From Eukaryota sp. TZLM1-RC (taxonomy: Eukaryota > Metamonada: BaSk clade), in NCBI GenBank assembly GCA_040285825.1, contig JAUPSS010000008.1:434001-498000 (forward strand): DNA of 64,000 bases. The letters are read 5' to 3'. Positions 1-10,277 of this stretch are shown here, piece by piece. The notes under the pieces were generated by a model. That model was given only the letters and a program-made list of their open reading frames with translations. It had not been told where the DNA came from and made no database searches. A program made the position numbers and the translations under genes. Every line of letters begins with the position of its first letter. The first letter of the stretch is position 1.

Positions 1-2343
1 TTTTCGACTACGTCTGATAGTATCTCACCTATCGACAACATCAATGAGGAACAGATATGGGAATCAATTTTACACCTCAGCCAATATAGCACATTGGAAA
101 CGGCGAGAAATCAGTTATACAGAGTCCAGATGAATTGGAATATTGAGGACTTTAGGAATCGCTGGAACGACTTCACTGTGAGGCTAATGAGAACAGTTTC
201 ACGAAGCACGGCTATTTCTGACGTCAGGGCAAGCGACCGTGCCTTGTATTGGCAACATTTCCTACAGCGCATTCAAAACTGGGAAATTGCAACCCATATG
301 ATAGATTCTGTTGGTATTCAGGCCGTCAGTGACAATCTGAGAACTGGATGGTCCACACCCAATGTTTGGCAACACCATACATTACAAAAATTTGTCGACA
401 TCCTGGCTGCTGAATACATGAGTTGGTGTTCAGCCAGATCCAACGATGAGCAAAGGGCTAACATAAGTGATAGCTATCAGCAACATATGAGTCGCTATGT
501 TAGAGCAAACCCGAAGGACAAGAAACGAATAGGCAAATTTAAGCCTGCGGGTTCCAGCGTCGCCCCTGCTCATCTTAGCAAAAGGAGCAAGTCGCAAATT
601 AAGAAAGAAAGAGATAAAGCTGGTCTCTGTAGATTCTGTGGTATTCCAGGCCACACCATAAACGAATGTCCTGACCCTGATTGCCAGCGATCCAAGCAAT
701 GGCGAGATGCCAACCCAGATGCAGGTCAAACATATTTGGCAAAAAGAAGTAGTAGTAGTAGTAGAGGCAGAAATAGACGCAGAGGAAGAGGCAAGGGCCC
801 TTCCAGCAGTAATAAACGTGCACATAAATACCCACTGTTTGCTACAGAGCAAGATAGCTCTCCAACAAGCACAACACCAAAAAAAACGTTCCAACAAACA
901 CTCACTGTTTGCAATAGAGCAAGATCGCTCTCCAACATGTAACACATCAATGAAGCAAACCTCAGTCTCCAACCAGTGGATTAAGTGCTTAATTAATCCC
1001 TTAACTACTCAGAAGCTTAAAACAGCTACAACGATCGAAACACCAAATCAACCCTGTTTCAACCATGAGTTCGACTCGAACCCGGACTCAGAGTCCCATA
1101 GCAATATCTTCCTGGTGCGCACCTCAGATGTCGCACGCAAAAATTTAAAATTGAATTTTTCAATAAATAATTGCGAAATAGAAGGGATCATCGACTCTGG
1201 AGCTTCGATATCAGTCATCACTGTTGACTCAGCAGAGAGATACAACATGGTAAAGACAAACCATTGCATAAACTTTAAGTCTGCAAACAACCTCATGTCA
1301 AAGTCGTTAGGATCAGCAGAAGGCACACTGAGCTTCAGACTCGGTGGTGTAACCCAACAGGTACATGTGAAACATAGTTTGGCCATCATTCCTGACAACA
1401 ACATGTTACTAATTGGTAGAGACCTGTTGCATCATCCAAACTTATTGAACGATGAAGGCCTCTTCATTAAGATGGATGAGGAACATTGTACATTACTTCT
1501 GCCTGAGGCTGAATTCGATCATCGAATCTCCCAAGTTTCAGATGTCGTCAACGTCCCCAGACGTAGGTTGGAGCACATACAGTCTTCTGGTTGCACTATT
1601 AACCGCGATAACGACAAGAAGACTTTACTTCTAACCTTGAAAGAGTTCGAAGAGACATTTACCCTCAAGCCGCATGCTGATGGGATTGACTGTCCTCCTA
1701 TGGAGATCAACTTTCATGATGAAAGTATTCGAGTGAGACGACCCCCTCACAGATTAAACATCGAGAAGCAGAAAGTCGCCGAACAGATCTTCGATGAACT
1801 CGTCGAGTCTGGATTTGCTGTACCATCGAACCATAAGTTCAGTTCTCCAGTATGTCTTGTGGTATAGCCTGATCATCGTAAACCGCGCCGTACTGGTGAT
1901 TACAGCGGCAAATACGGAGTCAACGCCAACACTGTTCCTGCTTAACCTAATCTCCCTAGAATCTCCGATGTTCTAGTCTTCCTTTCGGAAGCTAATTTCA
2001 TCAATACCCTTGACCTCCCCAAAGCCTTTTGGCAACTAAAAATTGCAGAAAAGGACTAGGAGAAGACTGCCTTAAGCATTTCTGGCAAAAGTATCATGTT
2101 TAAACGTGCTGCTTTTGGCCTTAAGAACGTTCCTGCAGTTTTTCAGAACGTTATGGCAGACATCTTCTCCAGAGACGGTGTATTCATCTATATAGATGAC
2201 ATCATTATAGTAGGTGGAACTTTCAACGAGTTCCTCGGACGTCTAAGATGTGTCTTCGAGCAGGCTCGAACCCGTAGAGTTAGCCATGGACTGCCCAAGT
2301 GCCATTTTGTGTACTCGAGACACCCAATAAAGATCCTTGGTAG
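1..2343 (+). pseudogene. Ty3/gypsy gag-pro-RT remnant (5' end outside window)
   Basis: The reading frame is open from base 1 and matches the gag of the intact element at 9,605-16,991. A CCHC zinc knuckle (CRFCGIPGHTINEC) starts at 628, followed by a basic stretch. Frame 1 stops at 942. The protease and N-terminal RT continue in another frame to 1,867, with an aspartic protease motif (IIDSGAS) near 1,189-1,209. A short tandem duplication at about 833-940 coincides with the frame change. RT is then broken by a TAG at 1,865 and another near 2,057, which is a Trp codon in the intact element, although YIDD is still readable near 2,190. The remnant ends around 2,343, where LINE-I sequence takes over. 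RNase H, integrase and 3' LTR are missing. It is clearly dead. The part from 1,663 onward is duplicated at 51,521. Confidence 0.9.
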
Positions 2344-3098
2344 CAGATTCTTCATTTTTGGACAAAAAAAATTCTGATCAAGAATTTTTAGAAAATCACG
2401 ATGAAAACAAAGTTTGTTCAAAAACAAAGCCACGCTCCTACAGATGCTCAAAGTGTCGACAACAAGGACATAATGTTCGAACATGCCCCAATGTTGGAAA
2501 AAATAATGTGGCAAATTCTGAAACAAAATGTAAAAGAAAATTTATTAGAAGAAAAGAGTCTAAGGTAGAACCCATAAATGATCCACAAGTTCTTGCAAAA
2601 GCAGTTAGCAATCGATTGAAGCACAAAACTTGCAACAATTGTGGTATTTCTTTTAGAAAAAATGCAAAAGGAAAAACGGCTGATCGATGCTTGAAATGCC
2701 GCATAGTTGATAACTACCATCCTTCCATAAAAATACCTCAAGAAATTCATCCGTCAAAATGCAATGAATTTGCTTTCGTTTTTAAAAGATTTTAGGATCA
2801 ATTATGTAAAGGAAAGTATGCTATCAATATTCTTTGGGAATTTTTTGGTTCTTTAGAAATGGTTTAAAAATGGTTTAAGAAAAAACAATGAAAAGATTTG
2901 ATATTTATTTATGGCGTTCTCGGATTCAATTTGCCATTATTAATAGATTACCTCGGTTTTTCAATCGAATAAGAGACGCTTTAGCTAGACAGCAAGCAGA
3001 TCAAGATGTTGTAGAGGAAATCTTGGTTCAATGATAGTCGTCCCATTAGTTATGAGTTAATTTAATTAAGTGTGCAAATTCAATAAATACAAATATAA
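2344..3098 (+). mobile_element. LINE-I copy 1, internally deleted: 5' zinc-finger end joined to 3' end
   Basis: This piece encodes the N-terminal part of the LINE-I protein. It has a CCHC knuckle (CSKCRQQGHNVRTC) and a four-cysteine finger (CNNCG...CLKC), then the segment PQEIHPSKCNEFAFVFKRF. Near 2,865 it jumps straight to the last about 45 codons of the endonuclease region (KTMKRFDI...). It ends with the family's 3' tail, which includes gtgcaaattcaataaata. The RT and nearly all of the endonuclease are missing compared with copy 4 at 30,796-33,780. It lies directly against the dead gypsy sequence. The reading frame from 2,337 stops at 2,795. It cannot move autonomously. The same structure recurs at 52,202 as part of the duplicated block. 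Confidence 0.8.
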
Positions 3099-3137
3099 AT
3101 CCATTTATCATTCTGTGGTTTTCATTTGAAATGCCAT

Positions 3138-4038
3138 TAATAATATATGCAGCTCGGCTGTTTTAAATCAAGATCTTCACTCATTGTTATTGGAAAAGGG
3201 TGTTTGTGAAAACAAGTCGTCAATTTCTTCACTTTTTGTAACCATTGTACCACGAAGATTTGGATTGTGTGCCACTAATGAAGCATTTGTAACAAAAATG
3301 AGATTATATCTGAACATCCCCATTAATCAATTATTATCAAAAGAAAAATGTATTTGTTCGAATTCACCTCAACTCACTTTGCGCCATGCTCTGAATTGCT
3401 CTGAATTGATAACTTATCGTTCTTCATTACATGATGCTGTTAGAGACACTGTTTTCAATATGGCACAAACTGCAAGGATATCGTGTATCAAAGAGCTCCT
3501 GCTGAAGGAAACGCTTTCTCTGAATAATTTTGGTTCTGATGATAGAGGTGATGTATTCTGTGATTGGATTGATAATACTGAAACTATTGTTGACTTTGTC
3601 TCATGTAATGTTGCAAATGATATTTTGGTTCACAGAAGAAAACTTAATCCTGTGGCTGCTCCGGATTTTAAAGCAAAAGAGAAACATAGAAAATATGATA
3701 AAGATATTGAAGAGGCTAATGTCGATAGAAATACACAACTGGTTTTTATTGCTTTCCCATTTTCGATAAATGGAAGATTATCAGTTGAAGCAGAATTTTT
3801 TTTGGATGACTCCAAAAAAATGGTGAAAGAAAAAACAATGAAAAGATTTGATATTTTTTTATGGCGTTCACGGATTCAATTTGCCATTATTAATGGATTA
3901 CCGCGGTTTTTCAATCGAATTAGAGAAGCTTTAGCTAGACAGCAAGCAAATCAAGATTTTGTAGAGGAAATCTTGGTTTAATGATAGTCGTCCCATTAGT
4001 TATGATTTAATTTAATCAAGTGTGCAAATTCAATAAAT
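3138..4038 (+). mobile_element. LINE-I copy 2: 3' part with CCHC finger and restriction-like endonuclease
   Basis: An uninterrupted frame (3,184-3,981) encodes the C-terminal region of a non-LTR retrotransposon protein. A finger of the form C-x-C-x8-H-x3-C (CICSNSPQLTLRHALNC) is followed by a conserved YRSSLHDAVRD segment. Next come acidic and basic residues typical of the restriction-like endonuclease fold: DRGDV, then VDF, then DFKAKEKHRKY. After that there is a PFSINGRLSVEAE stretch and an Arg-rich C-terminus. Downstream is the 3' tail ending caataaat. The 5' part including RT is absent, so this is a 5'-truncated insertion. It is nearly identical to 52,996-53,896. Assignment to the endonuclease fold rests on motif spacing only. 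Confidence 0.8.
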
Positions 4039-4519
4039 TAATTTTAACTTTTCAAACAATTTTTTGGTAATTTCATCATTATTTCCTAAAAACGAACCCA
4101 AATGACGAATAGCATCAATTGAATATAATTTGGCTTGAATTTCAATATCATCAATTATTGTGGAAACTGGAGAATTCGATAACAAAACACATTTAAGTAA
4201 ATTAAGTCGGAGACCAATTTTGGTAAATAATTCTTTAAAACATACAGTTGCTTTTTTCACAATATTTAAATCACCAATAAGCACAACATCATCCAAATAT
4301 GCAATCATTCTTAGTGAAGGAAACATCTCTTGAATTTGCAGTAGAATAGGATGGATGGCCAAACAAAACAAAAGAGGTCCTAACGGATCTCCTTGCTTTA
4401 CGCCACTTGATGAACTCAAAATGTTGTTACCAAAATGTAAATTAGAATATGTGCAAAGAGCCCCTGCTGAAGGAAACACTTTCTCTGAATAATTTTGGTT
4501 CTGATGATAGAGGTGATGT
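4039..4519 (-). mobile_element. Rearranged LINE-I fragment: inverted RT segment plus short forward piece
   Basis: Bases 4,479-4,030 on the minus strand encode an RT palm and thumb segment. It shows the GVKQGDPLGPLLF motif and an intact YLDD catalytic box, followed by the segment leading into FLGNNDEITKKL. From about 4,456 to 4,519 the sequence reverses to plus-strand endonuclease coding (about 64 bases). The duplicate locus at 53,897 lacks this segment. Comparing the two shows AAAT on each side (4,035-4,038 and 4,520-4,523). That fits insertion of a rearranged 5'-truncated copy with a 4-bp target duplication. Deletion from the other locus is the alternative. Confidence 0.7.
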
Positions 4520-4536
4520 AAATACGATATTATTTT

Positions 4537-7120
4537 GATTTAGCATTTCCCACTGTTCGAGATGATTCAGCAATTGATGTACTCAATCAACTTTCACCGA
4601 GATGGAGAGAAGTTGTCATCAGGGAAAATGGCTTTTTTCTTTTAGATACTTGGGTTTTTGCCAAAAAATTCATAAAAATACCCTACGGACATGGGTTAGG
4701 CAATCTGGCATATAAAATGATAAATGAAAAGAAAATCAAACTTCATAGGGAATTTTCCCATATTTTGCTAATTGATTGTTTAGCTACTTCTCCTCTGATA
4801 CAAAATTCGATTCAATATGGGTTTCATGATTGTATCCTCTGTCTGAAACTTTTCGTGCTGTTTCAGAAAGACAAATTTATTTTATCATCTTATAAAACCA
4901 TTCGAGCAACCGTCAACTCAATGGTTAAACATTCGAATGTGATACTCAAATTGAGAGAAACTGCTTTAAAATTTCAACAGTTACGTATTCACACCACATG
5001 TTGCTTAAAGCTGTATTTACAGTCTTGTTTTGAACGTAATTAGTCATTACCACGAATATCTGCCCAATTATATGAATCATTAATGGCCAGAATTCGCTAT
5101 ATTTCAGCTGAGTATTATGAAACAAGAAATGGTGAAACCAAAGAGTGCATTTCCACAGGATTTTGAAAACTTTGTTTATGGTGAAGGAGATTATAGATTA
5201 TCGACCACCTTTGAACAACAAAAGTTGAACAAAACATTGAGTTATTTAAACCATTTGAGATATAGACCTGAGTTTTTTCCACGATTTCCAACTGATGGAT
5301 TCAGTAGACCACCAGAGTATATGGCCCCAGTAATGTTTGCCAATTTTGAGAATAATTTGAAACTAAATTATGAAAAACATATTAATCGATTTATTAATGT
5401 TTACTTTGACAAAGTAGATGTGGAAAATGTGTTAGCAGAAATGCATAAGCTGGGTGGATACTCAACGCCATTATCTACTATAATTTCACTGTATGGATTT
5501 AGGCTTCGTCAATTCAAAAACTTGTTTTTAGTTGATGATAGAGATTGCTTGAGTTCTTTGTTTCATCATCCTGAAAATATTTCAGACCTTCTGAATGATG
5601 AATTTTACGATTTATGTGAACAACATGATATAAGAAGAAATGAACTCAGAGACATATTTGAAGGTCTTATTGAGCCATTCACTTGTCAAATTGAGAATTT
5701 GGTCACTGACGAGAATTTAGTTGACAACATATTCCCAGTGGATATACATTTTCTTGCAGACGCTGTGAAAACAGATCCTCAGTTATTCATAAAACCAGCA
5801 ATTACAATTGCCCAATATATCTCCAGTAGAGAGAAAAAACCTTATCATATTTCTCCTGTTTCAACCACTGTAGGCCCTGTATATTTTCCCATTGATACAA
5901 GAACACTATGGAGAATTGTTAAACAAACATTGATGGACGATTTATCATCTACACAGACGCTGAAAATGTCCAATACACTAGCCCAAATTACGAAATTCAA
6001 ACCACCTCAGCAATTTGACTTTTGGTCTAATATTCTCGATTTAAACCAACCAATGTTCAAACAGAAGAGCTATAAATTCAACAACATTATACACACAGAC
6101 GGATTTAATATTGCAGTAGAATTTGTTCGTCGGGATTTACAAGGTCAGAAATGTAAGCCAGAAAACAAGGCCAGTATTTCTGATTTATATATTGACGATG
6201 TTGATGTTGATGCTTTTCAAGACAAACGAATTGTTGTTTGTGATCCTGGAAAACGTGATTTATTGTATTTTGGGAGTAAAAAGACTGATCAAGAACTAGC
6301 CATGGTGCCTGAACATGAAACTGAACAGCAAAGAAATAGTCGGGTGATGAATCAAGACAAGAAGTACAAATGGTTGAGAATGACTCAGATGTCCTGGTCT
6401 TTGAAAAGTAAGATGAATGAAAAACAGAAACGATGGGCGACAAAGTATACTGAGGTAGGTTACGACAGGAACCAAATGATACAGTCTAACGAAATGACAA
6501 TTGAAGATGCAAACACCGAATTGTCCGCATTTGTTGCAAATTCGGCGACTTTTATAGACTTTTCCAACTTGGTGGTTGCCAAACTTCGGCAAGTTTTTTT
6601 GACAATTGACTTTTACAGTCTTGACTTGTGGAGCATTCATAAAATGCAAGCTTTCATTCACAAGCAAAAGGCTGAAAGCTGCTTGTTAAAAAGCCTTGTT
6701 CAGCAGTTTGGCAACCCAAAAAACACTTTAATACTGGTGGGTGATTATGGTAAAAAAGGTTCCAAGAATTTAAAACATCATAGGCCTACGCGAGGCATTC
6801 GATGGATTCAATTTCTGAAGAGAAATGGATTTGAAGTATTGATGATTAATGAAGCTTTCACTTCAGCAAAATGTCCTGTTTGTTTTGAAAAGGTTGCTAC
6901 GTTTTTGAGAGTAACAAATCCCAGATTCTATAGAAGAGAAAAGACTCCTGTTACTACATGTCATGGTTTAATAGCTTGCAACAGTGATAGTTGCAAACTC
7001 AGTAACAAAGGCTCAACAAAGCTTTTCAATAGAAATAAGCTGGCTTGTCTGAATATGTTTGCAATTGCAGAAGCCAGAATGAGTGGCAATGAAAGGCCTC
7101 AGTATCTGTGTAGTAGATAG
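4537..7120 (+). pseudogene. Fanzor A nuclease (TnpB-like, RNA-guided endonuclease family), broken copy
   Basis: Fanzors are eukaryotic TnpB relatives that cut DNA with a guide RNA. The reading frame runs from about 4,537 with no in-frame ATG at its head, so the true start is lost or lies upstream. It is broken by TAG at 5,041-5,043, which is Leu in copy 2, and by a one-base shift near 5,115-5,125. It then runs openly from 5,117 to 7,120 (667 codons). Visible motifs include a HTDGFNIAVEF segment before the catalytic core and RuvC-I in VVCDPGKRDLL (Asp present). The segment LILVGDYGKKG comes next, then the displaced RuvC-II Glu in INEAFTSAKCPVC, which also starts the zinc finger. RuvC-III reads NRNKLACLNM, with Asn instead of Asp. 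The family is recognised by motifs; loss of activity in this copy is inferred from the nonsense mutation and frameshift. Confidence 0.8.
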
Positions 7121-7136
7121 TTTTTGTAATTATTCC

Positions 7137-7172
7137 ACACGAAAATTGATCGTGTATTTATGGGAATTTCCC
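7137..7172 (+). other. Paired stem-loops at the 3' end of Fanzor A (candidate guide-RNA scaffold)
   Basis: ACACGA (7,137-7,142) pairs perfectly with TCGTGT (7,150-7,155) around a 7-nt loop. Seven bases later, GGGAA and TTCCC (7,162-7,172) form a tight second hairpin. The element ends five bases further on. In Fanzor and TnpB systems the scaffold RNA ends at the element's 3' edge and the guide is read from the flank. By that logic the guide here would begin with the bases after 7,177. The function is inferred. Confidence 0.45.
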
Positions 7173-7196
7173 ACAGTTGAATTTCTTTACAACATA

Positions 7197-8642
7197 ATGC
7201 ACCATAAAACCACTTCTCGACCTCAATTCAGCAGCACCGACATCTTTGTTGTAGGATTTGCACCATTTTTAATTGACACAGTCATAATTGAACCATCCAT
7301 ACAGTCCTCAGAGGTGTTGTCCTTCTTGCAGTCAAAAGTTCGTTTTCACCCACTCGAAACACATTTTAATCCTCATCTCCTCACGATTAAAGTCAATAGT
7401 AAAAATGAAGCACAGGAACTGTTAAACCTATCAGGTATACGATTCAAAGGCCAAAAGCTCAAGATCGGTCAAAGAACCAATTACTCTGCTCCTCTACCAC
7501 CCTCTGACTTCATTCTATCAGTTGCTTGTAGACTAACTCAACCTAGAGTTCGAAAGTTTCCACCTAACCTCACCTACACAGTGGTTGATCTCAGTGGAGT
7601 TGTCGATCAGAAGTCCTCTGATCCTTCCCAATGCTTCAACTCACCCACAGACTGTGCACATTTGTTTGAACAAGCCAAGGTTCTACCACATTTGGCCAGT
7701 GTCACCATGCTTCGACTGAACAAAAATTCTATTCAGACCCTTTCCTTCCTCAAGGATTCACAGTTCCTGAGTCTCTTCACTAACCTTGAATCACTGACAC
7801 TGGACAAGAATTACATAACCGACCCAGCCCACCTAGCATTCCCCCTGCCATTCCCTAAGTTAAAGACAATGTCGATTAAGGAGAATCCAATAGCTGTACA
7901 AAGTGTTATTCAAGTGAGTAACCAACATCATCGTGCTCAAATCATTGGTGACAAGGTTCCAAAGGTGTCTCCTCACCCAACCATGTCTACACCACCTGCT
8001 GCAGCCTCTATGAGTTCACTCTTTCAACACATGGAGGTTATAGCAGACTCTGACGAGTCCAGGGAGCAGGTTTTTCAGTTTCTAGATAAGTGGTACTCTG
8101 TGCTGAAACAACGTCAGGAACACCAACTAAAAACATTTTACTCACCCAGTGCAGCATGTGCGGTATCTCTTGACTCATTACCTCATCCCCAGAACCAGTC
8201 GTTTCAGTGTTTTGAATATGTTCCCCTGCCCTGCCCTGTTGACCAGCTGGTGTTTTGTCTTTGTAACATTACTTCAAGTATATCTTTTGATCCACGCACC
8301 CCTCTATCCGTTGCTATAAAGAAGGATGGTGGTAAGGTTCGGGTTATTTATGAAGGAGTTGTTAGTGGTGTAGCTGATGTCTTTTATCACCGAAGATTTG
8401 TTTTATCGAGTTCAGGATCCACTCCTCTGATTTCAGAGGATGTTTACCATTTGTGGAGTAGTAAAGGGATTACTGATCCGAAAAGGATGTTAGTGGCGAG
8501 AAGTGGGCTGAAAGATGAAATTGCTAGTGGTTGTTTACAGCTTTCTAATAATTCTGTGGATCTAGCTATGATTTACTTTATGAAAGAGTTTGTTCAAGGA
8601 AATGTTCAATTTAATCACTTTGTTATTTCTGGATCAAGTTAA
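7197..8642 (+). CDS. NXF1/TAP/Mex67-type mRNA export receptor
   Basis: This 481-aa protein has the four-part layout of NXF1/Mex67, which carries mRNPs through the nuclear pore. An RRM-like domain spans about residues 15-95 (TDIFVVGFAPF ... FKGQKLKIG). Leucine-rich repeats lie at about 110-235 (MLRLNKNSIQTL, LESLTLDKNYITD). The NTF2-like domain begins near 285 (FLDKWYSVLKQR) and extends to about 430. A C-terminal TAP-C/UBA-like segment (ARSGLKDEIASGCLQLSNN) normally binds FG nucleoporins. The frame is open upstream into the Fanzor element, but the first reasonable ATG is at 7,197, just 20 bases past the element's end. So the promoter must be extremely short or lie inside the transposon. The stop overlaps AAATAAAA, a probable poly(A) signal. 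The partner (NXT1/Mtr2) is not in the window. Confidence 0.85.
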   Translation: MHHKTTSRPQFSSTDIFVVGFAPFLIDTVIIEPSIQSSEVLSFLQSKVRFHPLETHFNPHLLTIKVNSKNEAQELLNLSGIRFKGQKLKIGQRTNYSAPLPPSDFILSVACRLTQPRVRKFPPNLTYTVVDLSGVVDQKSSDPSQCFNSPTDCAHLFEQAKVLPHLASVTMLRLNKNSIQTLSFLKDSQFLSLFTNLESLTLDKNYITDPAHLAFPLPFPKLKTMSIKENPIAVQSVIQVSNQHHRAQIIGDKVPKVSPHPTMSTPPAAASMSSLFQHMEVIADSDESREQVFQFLDKWYSVLKQRQEHQLKTFYSPSAACAVSLDSLPHPQNQSFQCFEYVPLPCPVDQLVFCLCNITSSISFDPRTPLSVAIKKDGGKVRVIYEGVVSGVADVFYHRRFVLSSSGSTPLISEDVYHLWSSKGITDPKRMLVARSGLKDEIASGCLQLSNNSVDLAMIYFMKEFVQGNVQFNHFVISGSS

Positions 8643-8899
8643 ATAAAATAGTTTATGTTTCATGTGAATAATTCCTTATTTTGTCCGCAAGTTATTTTGT
8701 CGCTGGTCTTGGTACAGAACTCATTAGAAAAAAGCATGATATTTCAACTAAATTCCTTATTTTTTTTTATTTTTTTAAAATAATATTTATTTATTAAACA
8801 ACAAAAGGTCAACTCCAAATAGTCCATCTCTACCAAAAGGAAACAACAAGATGCAACTCTCTCATTGTGAGATCCAAGAGAAAGTAGAGCATCGGAAAC
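8643..8899. other. Intergenic spacer after the mRNA exporter gene
   Basis: AT-rich, with a T-rich tract near 8,760 and no ORF or repeat that I can assign. Confidence 0.6.
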
Positions 8900-9369
8900 G
8901 ATATTCTACATTTCCATAACAATTGAAAGCACAATTCTGTTTTGCCAAAACAATTTGTTGAAATTTCTGTTCGTCCTTTTCGTTACAATCATTTCAATAG
9001 CTGCCAAAAAAAGTACAGCGGTGGGAGCAAGTAAACCAAATAGAAAAATACAAATGGATACAAATAGTATTTTGTATGCTGTTGGGTAGACAATTTGGAC
9101 AATGGTTCACTATACTTTTTGATTTAGAAATTTTCTGCTTTTGAAACGGGATTACGAATTTCAGAATGAGCAAGCCTTTCATTTGAAACATTACAAGGAT
9201 CAACAGACATTGCATCCACTAAAATGAAAGTTCCATCTATTCCAAATAATGTCACATCACCTTTGTTATTCTTATGAAAATCATCTTCTGCATTACACAA
9301 AGCTGACAACAAAGGTTCCAATTCTCTGGGATTTGCACATACAATATAATTGGTCTCTTCCAGCATCAT
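8900..9369 (-). mobile_element. LINE-III endonuclease-domain fragment
   Basis: On the minus strand, from 9,369 down, the peptide reads EPLLSALCNAEDDF, then KGDVTLFGIDGTFILVDAMS. It matches the better preserved LINE-III piece at 29,860-30,620, which has RGDLVVPGLNGSFTLLDAMS. After a frame break the C-terminal part reads FNKLFWQNRIVLSIV, against FNRVYWQSRIVFFVF in the other copy. So it is a decayed 5'-truncated copy of a third restriction-like-endonuclease LINE family. Confidence 0.6.
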
Positions 9370-9410
9370 GCTTCAACAAAGAGTAAAATGTTTAGATTTT
9401 AACAAATGAG

Positions 9411-9604
9411 TATTGGTGATTTAAATATTGTGAAACAAACAACTGTATGTTTTAAAGAATTACTTACCAAAATTGGCATCCGACTTAATTTATTTAAATG
9501 TGTTTTGTTATCGACTTCTCCAGTTTCCACAATAGTTGATGGTATTGAAATTCAAGCCAAATTATATTCAATTGATGCTTTTCGTCATTTGGGTTCGTTT
9601 TTAG
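9411..9604 (+). mobile_element. LINE-I copy 3, left part (RT segment) interrupted by the gypsy element
   Basis: The coding sequence runs from the IGDLNIV segment just after the RT YxDD box through FRHLGSFL. It is then cut at the TTAG target site of the gypsy insertion. The protein continues on the far side at 16,996 with GNNDEITKKLFERL. The 5' end at about 9,411 is a truncation. Confidence 0.85.
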
Positions 9605-9758
9605 TGTTAGTCTTGAATAGTATTTATAGTTAATAGTTTAGTTATTAGTATTCCGCCTGTTAGCTTAAGAAGAGAGAATACAATTCCTCTTCGTAATAAA
9701 TTACACTTCTGTTATACTACACTGTATGAATTCTAACTCACAACAGCCAAGACCATCA
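9605..9758 (+). repeat. 5' LTR of the gypsy element
   Basis: A 154-bp repeat, starting tgttagtcttg and ending gaccatca. It contains the ATG (9,726) of the first gag frame, so that start codon is duplicated in the 3' LTR. Confidence 0.95.
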
Positions 9759-10277
9759 ATACGTATTGGGTCGTCCCCGGCTCAGCGTAGGATCCTTGAG
9801 GAAGAGACTGGTCCCTCTTCCTCACCACTAACCACAGACTCTGCTTCCGTGCCTCCTTCTTCGGTTGAAGCTTCTGCGCTTCCTGAAGCAACCCTTCCCG
9901 AGGGTTCTACCCCAAGGGAAGATAGTTCCCTTCCTGAGGATTCCGTTCCAATGGAAGGAAGTTCCTCTCCTCGGGATTCCGTTCCTGTGGAAGGAGATAA
10001 TCCTCCTAAGGATTCTATTCCTTCGGAAGGAAGAAGCCCTTCATTAGTCTCCTACGACGATGAAGATGTTGAGGATTCCGTTGCTCCTCTTCCTCCTTCA
10101 CATTTAAGGGCGTCTGAAGTCCCACCTTCTCCCCTCCCAGAAAGAAGTTCTGAAGTACCAACTTCACCTTCTATTCAGAACAGAGAGACTGTTCAACCTT
10201 CTCTCACGTCAAAGGAAGGATTGGAAGATCAACCCTCTTCCTCCTCCACTAAGGCCATCTTCATCCCTTTTATCTAG
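9726..10277 (+). CDS. gypsy Gag, N-terminal low-complexity region
   Basis: This 183-codon frame starts with an ATG inside the 5' LTR. It is rich in Ser, Pro and Glu and includes a tandem repeat of about 12 residues (SLPEDSVPMEGS, SPRDSVPVEGDN, PPKDSIPSEGRS). It stops at 10,275-10,277. The long pol frame lies in another register and is already open through this overlap with similar Ser/Pro/Glu composition. So Gag is probably one protein interrupted by a one-base indel, or joined by ribosomal frameshifting at about 10,230-10,270. No classic slippery heptamer stands out. Confidence 0.65.
   Translation: MNSNSQQPRPSIRIGSSPAQRRILEEETGPSSSPLTTDSASVPPSSVEASALPEATLPEGSTPREDSSLPEDSVPMEGSSSPRDSVPVEGDNPPKDSIPSEGRSPSLVSYDDEDVEDSVAPLPPSHLRASEVPPSPLPERSSEVPTSPSIQNRETVQPSLTSKEGLEDQPSSSSTKAIFIPFI
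9888..10040 (+). repeat. Degenerate 36-bp tandem repeat in gag
   Basis: About four units, each carrying a gaggattccgttcc-like core followed by a gaaggaag core. They encode the acidic Ser/Pro repeat in Gag. Confidence 0.7.

Larger units (their letters stand above)
4520..7177 (+). mobile_element. Fanzor A element, copy 1
   Basis: Boundaries come from comparison with the second copy. Similarity starts at aaatacgatattattttg, exactly where the LINE-I 3' tail ends, and stops at cccacagt (7,177). After that the two loci differ: here NXF1 follows, in copy 2 a kinase gene follows. Coding sequence fills 4,537-7,120. The last 57 bases hold two stem-loops. I see no convincing terminal inverted repeats; both ends contain tttcccac in the same orientation. 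There is no target duplication, because the 5' flank is shared between the copies. Confidence 0.7.

Noticed and set aside
430-972. Long minus-strand frame opposite gag
   Set aside because: It is the antisense shadow of the gag frames, with biased low-complexity composition and no domain.
6105-6667. Minus-strand frames opposite Fanzor A (also 55,480-56,042)
   Set aside because: Conserved only because the sense strand is; no independent start context or domain.
4520-7177. IS607-type serine recombinase or IS605-type Y1 transposase partner for Fanzor
   Set aside because: No frame with such motifs is found near any Fanzor copy.
9767-9783. tgggtcgtccccggctc after the 5' LTR as a tRNA primer-binding site
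   Set aside because: It begins with TGG but lies 8 bases from the LTR and its complement does not look like a normal tRNA 3' end.
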